A stretch of DNA of 64,000 nt from Metaphire vulgaris (taxonomy: Eukaryota > Annelida > Clitellata > Crassiclitellata > Megascolecidae). A model generated the notes under the pieces. It saw only the letters and a list, made by a program, of their open reading frames with translations. It was not told the DNA's origin and searched no databases. The stretch lies in NCBI GenBank assembly GCA_018105865.1, contig CM030834.1, positions 3,267,115 to 3,331,114 of the forward strand. The letters run 5' to 3'. The position numbers and the translations under genes were made by a program. The number at the start of each line of letters is the position of its first letter. Position 1 is the stretch's first letter. This document shows positions 1-11,505 of this stretch, piece after piece.

Positions 1-667
1 TAAAAGGCGTGTTCAAAAAGTACATATATCAAAATCGGAAATTACATATATGAAGCTCAAATTTTAACATTTGATACGAATGAAAAAAAATGAAACAATT
101 TATATATATATATATATACTGTTTTGTGAAATAGGCCTACTGTAGTTCGTGTTAATGTTATGTACAAATCCAGCCCACGACAGCCACAAAGACTTTTATG
201 TGACCCGCTATATGAAATGAGTTTGACACCTCTGTTACTTAGTCCATCCAGTCTTAGCCATGCATGATGCGAGGTTGATACTTGACTGGCATAGATCTTG
301 TACAGAATTGTACGCATGTGGTTACCGCGCCGTTTGCTGCCGACTTCAAGGCCTCATGTAGGCTGGATAGATGGCTATTACTTGAACTCCAGTCATTTAA
401 CTTATTTCAAAGCATGCTAATTAGTATATACAGTAGCGGCCATAAGTAAGTAACCGAAATTTCTATAGCGCTGCTCGAAAGCTTGGCGCAGTGCACCAGC
501 TTATTTACGACGGGGTTCACCTCTTTGAAATTACCGATCATCCAGAAAATGTCAACGTACTTGAAGGCCAAATCCTGTTCTATTTTGGGATGCGTTTAAT
601 AGAAAGCTTCGAAATTATAATAATAACGTAATTTAGAGTGGTTCGGTAGGATCTGTCCTGTACATGT
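1..667. other. No gene recognised; AT-rich flank
   Basis: I see no coding region, splice-supported exon or complete element here. A short TA run lies near 103-117. Short open frames exist on both strands but none resembles a known protein. Confidence 0.5.
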
Positions 668-675
668 ATGTGAGA

Positions 676-888
676 TAGAGATGTGCGGGTACAGCAAAAT
701 GCCTACCCTACCCGTACCCGTGCAAAAACGTCCTTACCGTATACCCTATCCGTACCCGTAGCGCTATACCCGTACCAGACCCGTACCCGAAAAATGTGTA
801 CCCTACCCTACCCGTACCCGCGGCTACGGGTAGGGTATACCCACGGGTAGGGTATACCCGTGGGTACGGGTATACCAGCACATTTCTA
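676..888. mobile_element. hAT-like MITE rich in TACCCG-type repeats
   Basis: The 213-bp element starts TAGAGATGTGC and ends GCACATTTCTA, a near-perfect terminal inverted repeat. It is flanked by the 8-bp direct repeat ATGTGAGA (668-675 and 889-896). The interior is a diverged GGGTAC/GTACCC array whose orientation flips, so it can fold on itself. No coding capacity. An 8-bp duplication with TAG-type ends fits the hAT superfamily. Confidence 0.8.
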
Positions 889-1738
889 ATGTGAGAACCA
901 CTATTTTCCACTCAGTAATTCATCCACATTATGGTCTTGCTGTGCAATCTCATTCTTTGCCCTCTTGTCCTCTAGCACAGAGTTTCCCAATAAATGTTCC
1001 ACGGCGGAACCCAAGGTTTCATGTCCAACCTTTGTCATCTCGCCATCTCGGCCGTTATATAATCTGTTCCTGCACTTTTGTGACTTTTTAGTATCTGTGT
1101 ACAACTTATAGGCCTATGAATGCATGAATGTTTTCTCCAACGCAAGCATTTTATTATTTGTGAATATACGTCCGCAGTATGTTTGGGGTTCCCGCGAATT
1201 GATCACACAACCGCTTTTAAAATCAATTAAACTTGGTTCATTTTTGACACAAATTTCTTTTTAATAACTATATTTCCCGATGAGACCAGATTAGACGAAA
1301 CAGGCAACTAAAGCATTAGTTTTTACGAAAATAGACCCAGAAAGGCTAATGTCCCATTGTAGCGATAGGCTATATTAATTAATTGCTAGCAAATATTAGT
1401 ATCAATTGATACTCGAAACAGTAGCTATAGTAATAATCCAAATAGACTCATGCATTGGACATAGTCAGAAATACAAGCGGACGTCTTGACAACCTACTGT
1501 TCTGATTCATGTGCACAGTGTTCCTAATGTCCTTCATGCCAGTTACTATAGTTGTTGACTGTATTCTCACTTTGAATTATAATGCTTATGTCTGTACATT
1601 GAATAACTTAATATTTGATTCATAGTAAGATGAGAAAAAGAAAAATGTTTTGGTTGAATCAATCAACGGCTTGAAAATCTTAGTTTTGTAATTATTATAA
1701 TCAAATATATGTAATATTGTACGCGCTATACTTCTTCC
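889..1738. other. No gene recognised
   Basis: A 67-codon minus-strand frame at 901-1104 has no recognisable motif and no splice support. Around 973 a stretch resembles the TTTCCCAA ends of some hAT elements, but I find no partner end. Confidence 0.4.
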
Positions 1739-2130
1739 AGGGGCGTAAACCTGGCGTCAACATTGGGGGAGATAGAATAATTTTTAAAAAGTTGACCCCC
1801 CCAGAAATATAAATATCCTTCTCATTTTGGGGGGGATATTGCATATTATGGTGAGGACTCAAAATCGCCCATTAAATACGTCTTGACAAGCCAAAAAGGT
1901 CATCCTGATATTTTTATATTTTTCCCTCTCCAAATACCCTGACAAGCAAAAAAAGGTCATCCAAAATGAGAGAATGTGGATTTGGCGTAATTCTGGCATC
2001 AACATCATGGGGTAGGATAGAATTTTTTACCATATAGCCCAAAACATTGGGGGGATAATTGATACTCTGTCCCCCGCCAACTAATTATTCGGGGAGACCG
2101 TCCCCCGCCCCCCCGTGTTTTACGCCCATG
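1739..2130. mobile_element. hAT-like MITE, GGGGCGTAAAC end family
   Basis: This 392-bp element is flanked by the 8-bp direct repeat CTTCTTCC (1731-1738 and 2131-2138). Its ends are inverted copies of GGGCGTAAAAC. It is G/C-run rich, non-coding, and carries two copies of the GACAAGC-AAAAA-GGTCATCC motif (1885 and 1941) that recurs in other element families here. Confidence 0.8.
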
Positions 2131-2706
2131 CTTCTTCCCGTCTCATCTGATCTAGGTATTGCGTAATTTGTACGGCCAGAGTTAAGTCAGCCAATCTACT
2201 ATCCAACTGGTTTCAGATCAAGGGGTCAGACAGAACTATAATCTCTCTCCGTCTCTGTTCAATATCCTGGCAGAACAGCTAACGAGGAAATCATTGGCCT
2301 TTAATAAACTGAAGTGATTAAACTGAAATATAAAATATATTCATACAGGAAATGAAAGTAAACTTGCAAACTGAAATTGTAAGTAATGATATTAAAATTC
2401 AATCACTTGCATAAATCAAAATCCCATTCGCATGGGCCCCTTTGAGCTCCATGCATGGACCCCGAAACAATGTCCAGGCTGCACCCCCTCTCATCAGGCC
2501 TGACCGGTCCTAACCAGAATCGAGGACCTGGCCACCGTACTCCCCGTGGTTACGTAAACCAGTGGCACAGAGTGGGTTGTCAGCGCCCTTCTGGGCAAAC
2601 GAGGGATTGCGACTCTAACTTGCGGCCAAACTATCCTGACAAGCAAAAACCCTCCTCGTATCATATAAACGCTTACGGGTCTTCTTTGTTCTTTGTGAAT
2701 GACATA

Positions 2707-3104
2707 CGGTACCTTAACAAAATCGCGCGCGACAAATAATTAGCGCCGACAAATGAGAGATGACAAATGAGCGCCGACAAAATAGCGTCGAAGCAAGAAA
2801 CGATAGAGAGCACAACATTCAATTTAACATGTTTATTAAAATTAATACAACACCAAAGCTATTATAATTATGAAAATGCCTCTTTATATTAATCAATAAC
2901 ATCAGGACTAATGTAATTTAGAAAAACAATCATTCATGATATTATATAAGTACAAACAGTTAATAAACGTAGTAAACAATAATGTTACAACTGTGAAAAA
3001 TGTCTCTTCATCAAAATCGCTCCGTTCATATCGCGCGATTAAGTCGGCGCTATTTTGCCGGGGTTTTTGGAGCTATTTTGTCGGCGCTGTTTTGTCTGGA
3101 CACC
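2707..3104. mobile_element. Non-coding element with GCGCCGACAAAAT arms
   Basis: Inserted in block B copy 0 only. The 8-bp direct repeat ATGACATA flanks it (2699-2706 and 3105-3112), and the other copies show the empty site. Arms contain inverted copies of GCGCCGACAAAATAGC (2771-2786 against 3071-3087). The extreme ends are only weakly inverted, so the superfamily is uncertain. Confidence 0.65.
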
Positions 3105-3472
3105 ATGACATATATCAGCCTATTTTATGATTTATTATCATTTGTTTTTTTCTTGTTTCACTTGAAATTTTGCGCCTCTAAGAATTTTGGGCAGGGTAAT
3201 CACCCCTACCCCCCCCCACTGACGCCAATGGTTAGGTGTACTCATCACTATGTGAAGTGGTCTTTCTGGATCTGAACTTGTATGTGCAGTTCAGGACAGA
3301 AATCAATGGAAAGCCAGTTTGCAAAGCGACGATGGCGTGTGATTGCTGCAATAGCGGACAGGTTTGCTCGGTTTATATTGATGATTGCTGACAGCTGACA
3401 ACAATCGTTTAAAAAAGTATCCGCTGAAAGGAAAAGAGGAAAGAAGATGCCATGTTTGTTTCGAAATTTATA

Positions 3473-4008
3473 CACTGTGTCCGGATAGAAAGGGGACCGA
3501 CTCTATTTTCATTTTGACATTAAGAAAGCTTGGTCGATTTCTGACGTTGTGTTGGAGCTTTGCCCACTCACTCACCACTCACCAATCTCTGCTTCAGTTC
3601 TTTCAGATTAGAAATGCGTGACCCTTAGACCACCGGGTTCAAATCTAGTGAGTTTGGTGGTCACAATTCGGGTGGCATAAAAACAGGAGTCTCTCTGCGC
3701 GTCACGAACACACGCGAGGAAAGAGGAAAGAAGATGCCTTGTTTGTTTTGAAATTTATCCACTGTGTCCGGATAAAAAGGGGACCCCGACTCTATTTTCA
3801 CTTCGACTTTAAGAAAACTTGGCCGATTTCTATAAAAAAATTACTTCAAGAATAACTAAAGGGCCGATACATAAAGATGCGCTTCTATATTCCGTGATTT
3901 AGAATGCAGTACCACATCATAAAATATCCAAATTTATATGAAAACCGGCAAAGTTTTCTTAAACTTTTAGTGAAAATAGAGCTGGCCCCTTTTTATCTGG
4001 TGTACAGA
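3473..4008. mobile_element. Tc1/mariner relic, copy 0
   Basis: The left end reads TA-CACTGTGTCCGGATA. The right end near 3970-4005 is a diverged inverted copy, continuing through TTAAGAAAACTTGGCCGAT, so the terminal repeats are about 70 bp. A second left-end copy at 3760 shows an internal rearrangement. No transposase frame survives in this copy. Confidence 0.55.
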
Positions 4009-4500
4009 CCTTTAATCACGCGACAGTTATTCACTGACATTTAACCCCTAGATTCTTAATCACATGACAATTAGACTAATCGCTTCGACATATAATCACC
4101 TGACAGTTAATCACTGACATTTAATCATCTAGGTTTGGACGTCCAGCCATTATACCATATTTTTCAATTTTAAAATCTATAAATTTAAATTCTCGACATT
4201 TCCTCGTTGTGTGTTAAAGGTTTATTTATAGACGCGTCCGTTAGAAAACTATTGCACATTTATCATATTACTAATAACGCTAACAAATTTCAGTATCGCT
4301 ATAGGCTCATACTGTTTTTTTACAATATGTTAAATGTTCACACGATTAAATGTGCGAGATTAGGCTAACTGTCATTTGATTAATTGTCATGTAATTAAGT
4401 GTCAAATTAATTAAAATGTAAGCGATTAACTAACTGAATCGTGATTATGTCTCGTGATTAAAATGTCACCGAGAATTTTATCCGGACACAGTGTAGATAA
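4009..4500. repeat. Iteron-like symmetric element (TTAATCAC / GTGATTAA)
   Basis: The left half carries many TTAATCAC-type words followed by TGACA. The right half carries the inverted words (TGTCA, GTGATTAA). It ends in TTTTATCCGGACACAGTG, the inverse of the mariner left end. The same structure occurs at about 8108-8690, 18048-18545 and 40648-41160, three of these with a TTA microsatellite in the right half. Non-coding. Confidence 0.6.
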
Positions 4501-4644
4501 ATTGGTTCACTCACCCATTCGTTGTTCAATCTTGCTTCATGCAAATACGGAAGCACAAGGTTCATTTTTATTGACTGTTTGCTATACAGCAGAAGTCACC
4601 AAACACTTTTGACGGTGGACCGGATAACTGATGGAAAGAAGACA

Positions 4645-5242
4645 AAATTTAACTCGTTTCTCTGGCAGAGATGAACATGGGTTGGGTTAACCCATGGGTT
4701 GGGTCATAAATTTAGGCAGTTGGGGTGGGTTGGGTTGCAAAACGCTGATTTGCACTTGGCTCAGTGCACACACCATGTATTGGTTATAAAAATGGTTATC
4801 GTTTTCCGCATTTTCACGTAACAAATTGTTGCCGAACTGTCGCTGGCAATACTAGCTTATGACGGCTATTAGTTAAGCTATCGGGGGGGGGGGGAGGGCG
4901 GTAACCCGTCAAATGCGCGACCGACATTTGCGTGATATTAGTTGATATAATTGGGGTTAGGGTTAGGGTTAGAGTTAGGGTTTGATTTTGGGTTATGATT
5001 GAGACTATAGTTACTAAAGCACGGATGACTTTTAATTTATAGCGCAATTGGTGCTTCCTCGAAATACGCGCAAATGTCGGCGCGCAAATGTCGGCGCATC
5101 AATAGTATAATTAGCATTTACTGTTTCTCTGAATCTTTAAATTGGAAGTCTACTTGATCTGACGTTTCTAGAAAATCCAAACTGACCTCCTGAGATTCTG
5201 ATCTTTGTTTCAGTCCTGCACTTGTCCCACATTGTTCTCAAT
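4645..5242. repeat. Repeat block A, copy 1
   Basis: Nearly identical to 39256-39854. Starts with ACTCGTTTCTCTGGCAGAG and a GGGTTGGGTTAACCCA palindrome, then a foldback with telomere-like repeats. It separates block B copy 0 from the LINE end at 5243, as 39256 separates cassette 2 from cassette 3. Confidence 0.75.
4905..5095. repeat. Foldback with internal TTAGGG-like repeats
   Basis: The left arm has GCGCGACCGACATTTGCG and the right arm has the inverse, CGCAAATGTCGGCGCGC. The loop holds about five GGTTAG-type units (4953-4983). The copy at 39510-39712 has the same arms and loop. Confidence 0.65.
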
Positions 5243-5293
<51 letters not shown>

Positions 5294-5560
5294 TGATTTT
5301 AAGTGGTTTAGAAGGCTAAGTAAGACTGTGTGAAAACCACTGATGTAACCATCTGCATTCAATAACCTAGTTTATCGAGATAGCTTTTGAATCCGTTTAC
5401 TGTTTCAACTGTCACTCCCACCTCGTCCAAACTGTTCCATTTGTCCGCAACCCTTGCACTAAAGAAATTTTTCTTTCTTAGGCCCACCCTCTGCCTAAAC
5501 AATTTGCATTTGTGGCCTCTTGTGCTGTTTAGAGTTTCGTTTCGTTTGTTTTGCATTCAA
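5243..5560 (-). mobile_element. LINE 3' end with AAT-repeat tail
   Basis: Minus-strand translation gives the end of a non-LTR reverse transcriptase ORF: RQRVGLRKKNFFSARVADKW, then a stretch ending LDKLGY and a stop. This basic-then-WNSL-then-FKxxLD pattern is typical of CR1/L2-like C-termini. About 90 bp of 3' UTR then runs into a TAA array (5243-5291). Related ends lie at 39855-40112, 30505-30915 and 49805-50006. Confidence 0.75.
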
Positions 5561-6267
5561 CGCGTTTCTGTTATTCTTGGCGTTTTTGAGCCGCGGATTT
5601 TTGAAAAGATATCATGACATTTCATGACCTTTAATAAGCTGAAGTGATTAAACTGAAATATAAAATATATTCACAAAGGAAATGAAAGTAAACTTGCAAA
5701 CTGAAATTGTAAGTAATGAAATTAAAATCCAATCACTTGCATAAATCAAAATCCCATTCACATGGGCCCCTTTGAGCTCCATGGGCCCCGGAACAATGCA
5801 TAGGATGCACCCCTCTCCTCAGGCCTGACCAGTCCTAACCAGAATCGAGGGCCTGACCCCCTTAATCCCCGTGGTTACGTAAATCAGTGGCGCAGCATGG
5901 GTTGCCAGCGCCCTTCTGGACAAAAGAGGGATTGCGCCTCTAACTTGTGGCCAAACTATCCTGACAAGCAAAAACCCTTCTCGAGGCTCGTATCATATAC
6001 TCACTCACAGTTCTTCCTTGTTCTTTGTGAGTGAGTGACAGATATATTTCAGCATATTTTCTGATTTATTATCATTTGTTTTTCTTGTTTCACTTGAAGG
6101 TTTGTGCCTCCAAGAATTTTAGACGGAGTAATCGCCCCCTAGCCCCCCAATGACGCCAATGGTTAGATGTCATCACTATGTGAAGTGGTCTTTCTGGGTC
6201 TGAACTTTTATGTGCAGTTCAGAACAGAAATCAATGGAAAGCCAGTTTGCACATCGATGATGGCGTC

Positions 6268-6451
6268 CAGGGATATTTCTAATAGTGTGAATTTGGGGGG
6301 TGTCAACCTCAAATTGGGGTGTGCTCGAGCTAATTAGTATGCATTTTGTATGCATACTTTTGTCATATTACCAAATTTTGGGGGTGTCGACCTCAAATTA
6401 GGGAGGGGTGTTAGGGGGTGTTATGGCCTATGGGGTGTAAAAATATCCCTT
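6268..6451. mobile_element. hAT-like MITE, CAGGGATATTT family
   Basis: 184 bp with inverted ends CAGGGATATTT and AAATATCCCT, flanked by the 8-bp repeat ATGGCGTC (6260-6267 and 6452-6459). A second copy is at 30549-30731. The centre contains the palindrome ATGCATTTTGTATGCAT. Confidence 0.85.
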
Positions 6452-6889
6452 ATGGCGTCTGATTGCTGCAATAGCGGATAGGTTTGTTCAGTTTATATTG
6501 ATGTCTGCTGACAACTTAATAATTAGAAAAATATCCGCTGAAAAGAAAAGAGGAAAGAGCTTGTTTGTGTTTTGAAATTTATCCACTGTGTCCGGAGAGA
6601 AAGGGGACCGACTCTATTTTCATTTTGACTTTAAGAAAACTTGACCGATTTCTAAGAAAAGTTGCAGTTTGAAAACAGGAATAAATTGGTTTCAGATAGA
6701 TGCAAACATTGTATGCTTCAGTCCTTTCAGGCTGGAAATGCGTGTTCAAATCTGGTGAGTTTGGTGGCCACAATTCGGGTCAGGGGCGCTCATCCCCCCT
6801 GGCTGATGAAAGCAGCTTCCCCCTTCCTTGTCCTCCCTTCCCTCTTCTACACCTAAACGGGGATCCGGCTTGGATTTACCTACATCACA

Positions 6890-6914
6890 TTATTATTATT
6901 ATTATTATTATTAT

Positions 6915-6993
<79 letters not shown>
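6890..6993. repeat. (TTA)n(GTA)n microsatellite
   Basis: Compound trinucleotide run inside the 1.1-kb hAT-like element. The poly-Ile/poly-Ser frame across it is not a gene. Confidence 0.9.
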
Positions 6994-6994
<1 letters not shown>

Positions 6995-7339
6995 TACGAA
7001 AAACTAGCAGTATAGGCTTAACATTCGACACTGGCCATTGACACCCCGTCGCAAATTCGTGGAAAAAAGCTTGGGGTCCGGGGTATAACCCCGAAAAATT
7101 TTTGAAATCAATAGATGCTCGTAGGTGAGTTTCAGTGCGTTTTGGACATTACATCGCACACTTTGGTGCGCCAGGATAGGTCTCATACCAGTAACTAATA
7201 GATGTAAGTTGAAACTAAAGAAAGATATCGCAGTAAAACTATTCAAAATTACCTGCAAATTATCTATTTTGCTTAGTATTTAGTTTAAAAATTAGGTTTC
7301 TCCAACAACCACACCTAGGCCTACATCATTTTTTATGGA

Positions 7340-7525
7340 GGCATTAAAGCTGCAACAACTGCAAAAGGGATAACTAGACTTAAGGCAGCTGACTGAAACA
7401 AGTTATTAACAATATCTAATTGCACTGTTTCACAGTCTTGAATGGATTGTAATTTGTTGATGGAGGTCTTTGGAAGGCTATAGTTGAGGAAGTTGTAGTA
7501 GTCTAATTTGGAATGTAAACTTCAT
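7340..7525 (-). mobile_element. LINE reverse-transcriptase fragment
   Basis: Minus-strand frame reads LHSKLDYYNFLNYSLPKTSI followed by NKLQSIQDC. This is the (S)xLDYxNxLxxxLPxxxxxxLQxxQ signature near the C-terminus of CR1/L2-like reverse transcriptases. Only about 60 codons remain. Confidence 0.65.
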
Positions 7526-8517
7526 GTGAGTCTATTATAAGTTATTTATATTTCACATGAAGTTTACATTCTGCATCATTACTGATTCATTAGAATGACT
7601 GTACGTAAAAGTGACAATAATAATAAAATTGTATGAATGCCTGATAATAATGAACTTGAACTTGAATTGAATACCGGTAAGCTCATATGAAGTTACAAAA
7701 TTGCAGATTATGGCACTGTAGTAAAACCAGTAATTTACTTGCACAGGCATTTAGGGGCCTATCGAATTAACAAGCTACTATAACGTAATACCAACACTCA
7801 GGGGGGAAATTTCCTCCCCCTAGGTTTTCTAGGAAGCATTTGCTTCCTTTCCCCCCTTGTGTGGGCGCCCCTGATTCGGGTGGCATGAGAGCAGACGTCT
7901 CCATGTGCAGTAATTCAACGGCGTCACGAACACACGTCATACATTACGTCAAAGATAACTAAAGGACCGATACATAAGGGAATGTTTCTATAGTCCGTGA
8001 TTTCGAATGCAGTCCCGCATAAACTATCCTGATCTATATAAAAATCGGCCAAGTTTTCTTAAAGTTATAGTGAAAATAGAGATGACCCCCTTTTTATCCG
8101 GTGTGCGGACCTTTAATCACGCGACAGTTAATCACTGACGTTCAACCCCTAGACCATTAACAACATGACAATTACGTGTAGATTAGTCGCTTCGACATAT
8201 AATCACCAGACAGTTAATCATTGACATTTAATCATCTAGGTTTGGACGTCCGGCCATTATACCATATTTTTCAATTTTAAAATCTATATATCAAAATTCT
8301 TGACATTTCCACGTTGTGTGTTAAAGGTTTATTTATAGACGCGTCCGTTAGAAAACTATTGCGCATTTATCATATTACTAATACCGCTAACAAATTTCAG
8401 TGTAGCTATACTGTTTTTACAATATGTTAGATGTTTGCGTGATTAAATGTGCGAGATTAACTGTCTGGTGAGCGAATAACTGTCATTTGATTATATTTAA
8501 TTGTCGTGTGATTAATA

Positions 8518-8639
<122 letters not shown>

Positions 8640-8789
8640 GTATATTTATGTCTCGTGATTAAATGTCACCGAAAATTTTATCCGGACACAGTGTAGATAA
8701 ATTGGTTCACTCAGCCATTCGTTGTTCAATCTCGCTTTATGCAAAAACGAAAGCATAAGGTTAATTTTTATTGACTGTTTGCTATACAG

Positions 8790-9497
8790 CAGAAGTCACC
8801 AAACACTTTTGACGGTGGACCGGATAACTGAGAGAAAGACGAGTGCACGCCGAAGGCCTATAATTAATCAGCCTGTTCAATACTTGCAAGCGATAAAGGG
8901 AAAAAGAAAGAAGCAAGGAGATGTCACGTTTGTCTTGAAATACAGTATATAGATAATTAATTGTGGTCTACAGAGAATGATTTATTGCCATGGCCGTCGA
9001 GAGAAAATACGGGCCGGGAGACAAATATTGATTCCCCGGCCTCTTATTTTAGTTTGGTTTTGATCATAGTGAACTTAAAAAAAATATTGACAAACAAAAC
9101 AAAGGTTAACTTCATATCAAATAAATGATGAAAACCAAAAGAGCTGTCCTCATATTATTTCCTCATGTATTTTTTCCTTTGCAACAAATAAATGCTCACA
9201 AGCAAAAAAATGTCGTCTGACAATGTTGCGGCGGCAATGGGTTAATAATTTTTTCTGGTTAGCGCGGGCCCTTTGTTTATCGCCGGGTCAGGGTAAAAAT
9301 GTACCCCCTGTCACCCCTCTCGTCGGCCCTGTTTATTGCAACATAAATTTTACCACAAAGTTATCAAACAAGCAGACGTTAGCAAAAGAATAGCGACATC
9401 GTACCTACAGTTTTATCAAGAAAATTTAGGCGGCGGGTCGGTTAAACTGACCTCCCGGTCCGGATATTGCCCGCGGGCCGTAATTTGGCGACCTCTG
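8790..9497. mobile_element. hAT-like element in receptor 1 upstream region
   Basis: Starts CAGAAGTCACCAAAC and ends TTTGGCGACCTCTG, an imperfect inverted pair typical of hAT elements with GGCCCGCGGGCC near the end. The same element lies at 20269-20575 and 41251-41951, always ending about 335-345 bp before the receptor start codon. No target duplication is visible. A second element (8989-9331) is nested in it. Confidence 0.65.
8989..9331. mobile_element. Nested hAT-like MITE, GGCCGTCGAGAG ends
   Basis: 343 bp flanked by TTTATTGC on both sides (8981-8988 and 9332-9339). Ends are CATGGCCGTCGAGAG and CTCTCGTCGGCCCTG. Present at the same site in cassette 3 (41445-41785) but absent from cassette 2, where the site near 20410 is uninterrupted. 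Contains GACAAGC-like motifs. Confidence 0.85.
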
Positions 9498-9899
9498 CCT
9501 TAGAGTGGCAGCGACATAGGGGAATTTTACAGGCGCACAATAATAATGAATAATTATGGATTTTGAAGATTCGCTTTCTCATTTCGAACACAACCGACAA
9601 TTTTCACATTAGCCCAGTAATTGTTATAATTTTATTTAGTTACAGGAGTTATCACCACGTTTAAAAGCAGCAGATTTATAATTAAACAAGAACGGTTGAA
9701 AACTTCATAATGACTTGCTACTTATGCTCTGCCGTAATAATTGTATTGGAGCTACCTTATTCTAAGATTTGCTGCTTAGAAATAGCCTATACTACTGTAT
9801 ACTTTAGCGGTAACCTTATGTAATTCGGCGATATAAATTATGTTGCTACTTTGGATTCTATTGAGCTGCTTAAACGGTACGTACGACTTTGGTACTTTA

Positions 9900-9903
9900 T
9901 ATA

Positions 9904-9952
<49 letters not shown>
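9900..9952. repeat. (TA)n microsatellite in receptor 1 intron 1
   Basis: TA dinucleotide run just after the signal-peptide exon donor. Receptor 3 has a shorter run at the equivalent place (42350-42379). Confidence 0.95.
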
Positions 9953-9954
<2 letters not shown>

Positions 9955-10089
9955 AATATTCCAAATGAGGTATCATGATAAAATAAAACATATTGAGAGA
10001 CAGCTTACAGGAGCATCTGTGATAGTTACACTTACATATCCGCTGAGTAAAGACAAAATGTTACCTGAACTCCAATTGTATTGGAAAAT

Positions 10090-10430
10090 AATGGTAAAAA
10101 AACACAGAATGACGGTTCATCATCATGTGCCATAGACCTCTTAAAGTCATGTGCAGAAGAAGCAAGCTGCAAAATTTTGGGCGCGTATAGAGGAACAGCT
10201 AAGATACAGTAGATCAGCACACTAGTAAGGACATTCCAAAAATATTGAATGCCTGGATCAAGAAAAAGAAGGAGACCAAAAAGAAAATGGACGGATGACG
10301 TGGAAAAGTGGACAGGACCGTAAATGTCACGAACAGTCAGGAAAACACAGGATGGACATTGCTGGAGAAAAGAAAAGTCATGTTGTCACCTCAAAATTAC
10401 AATTAATGAAGGAAGAAGGAGAAGATGATA
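10090..10430 (+). mobile_element. LINE C-terminal relic in receptor 1 intron 1
   Basis: The plus-strand reading contains KKRRRPKRKWTDDVEKWTG, resembling the Arg-rich GRPxxxWxxDVxxW end of RTE- or jockey-like ORF2 proteins. Stops interrupt it. The same relic is in intron 1 of receptor 2 (about 23790-24075) and receptor 3 (about 42520-42850), so it predates the duplications. Confidence 0.55.
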
Positions 10431-11087
10431 GGGATGATGCATCTATATTGTACTAAGAAATCTAGTACTCATGGTATCTGTCGGAAGAATTAGTGCCATT
10501 TAGAAGTGAAAATTCAAATAAAAAGATATAGAATTCAAGATAGTATATCTCTAAATACTGTTCTTGGGTACAGATTGGGTGGAATTGAAAGAAAGCTTTT
10601 CAATTCAAACTAAAATCGAGAGCGCTGGAGTGCAATGATTCTTTTCATATTTACTAATGACATTACAAACTGATACTGAAGAACCCTAAGCTAATCAGCG
10701 CAGCAGTTAAACATTGTTTTCATCGATGTTTTAGATCGAGGTTTTGCTGCTTTGCTCCGGAATACTGCACTTCGCAGAGGTCAGCAGTTGACGCTGGAGT
10801 GCAAAGTGGAGGGGGGATCTGAGGCTGTATTTCTCGGATGGTTTTCATCCAGGTGGAGAGTAACTCGGAAAAGCCGTTATCTGATCCGTCATCCAACGAA
10901 GTCTCTGCTCTTTACGGAGGAAGAGCAAAAGTCACTCGTACAATCGATTCACGTGTGTTGACCGTCGAAAGAGTGCAGTTGAGCGACGCTGGAACATACG
11001 CTTGCAAGACGAAGATGAATTCAACTGTTATGACACTTGAGAGAGCTCAGGTCATAGTGTTGGGTGAGAAACAGTTATCTGATTATG

Positions 11088-11505
11088 GGGCCGTCCATAA
11101 ATGACGTCACGCACTTAGGGGGTTCAAACAATTGTGACGATGTGTGACGATGGAGAAAGGGGGGTTTCCAGAAATGTGACGTCACATAATACTAAATATT
11201 TTTATTAATACCGCAATATTATGCTATCGCAAAATTGAACGTATTTTACACTTATAATTAATTATTATACTTCATTAAAAAAGGAATTTGAAAAAGTTTC
11301 TGAAAAGTTTCAACTATAGTAATTACAATGAATATTTTCAAACGAAGCATTCAATTTGACATTGGAAAACCGACAAGATGACGGGGCGGGGGTTAACGCG
11401 TTGTGACGTCATATTTGAGGGATTCTGACATTTTTTACGACGTCTGACGAGGGGGAGGGTGTGAAAAAACTGTCAAAATCGCTTGACGTCATTTATGGAT
11501 GACCC
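11088..11505. mobile_element. MITE with CCATAAATGACGTCA ends, receptor 1 intron 2
   Basis: Inverted ends GGGCCGTCCATAAATGACG and the reciprocal TGACGTCATTTATGGATG, with TATG on both outer sides. Located 25 bp downstream of the Ig1 exon donor in all three receptors (25386-25802 and 43482-43899). Reading through the unspliced donor meets a stop inside its left end. Confidence 0.75.

Larger units (their letters stand above)
2290..4640. repeat. Repeat block B, copy 0
   Basis: This block recurs as 5566-8789, 16299-20268 and, truncated, 40471-41250. It always runs in the same order: a CCTTTAATAAACTGAAG start, a GGGCCCC-rich stretch, a Tc1/mariner relic, an iteron-like region, then the start of a hAT-like element. 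In this copy it joins block A at about 4640 with no receptor gene following, so it looks like the remains of an earlier cassette boundary. Confidence 0.75.
6781..7873. mobile_element. 1.1-kb hAT-like element, GGGGCGC ends
   Basis: Starts CAGGGGCGCTCATCCCCC and ends GTGGGCGCCCCTG. It is flanked by ATTCGGGT on both sides (6773-6780 and 7874-7881), an 8-bp target duplication inside the mariner relic. Inside are an ATT/AGT microsatellite (6890-6993) and a piece of LINE reverse transcriptase (7340-7525). No transposase of its own. Confidence 0.8.
6584..8107. mobile_element. Tc1/mariner relic, copy 1, split by a nested element
   Basis: The left end CACTGTGTCCGG begins at 6584 and a diverged right end lies near 8090-8105. 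Minus-strand translation near 6750-6773 gives PPNSPDLN, the transposase motif around the last catalytic Asp region of mariner-like DDE enzymes. The coding part is interrupted by the nested element at 6781-7873 and is clearly dead. Confidence 0.6.

Noticed and set aside
891..1104. Small genes on both strands near 0.9-1.1 kb
   Set aside because: No recognisable motif, no splice borders, and overlapping open frames on both strands with nothing to choose between them.
4953..4983. Chromosome end or fusion point marked by TTAGGG repeats
   Set aside because: Only about five imperfect units, inside a foldback element that is duplicated at 39.5 kb.
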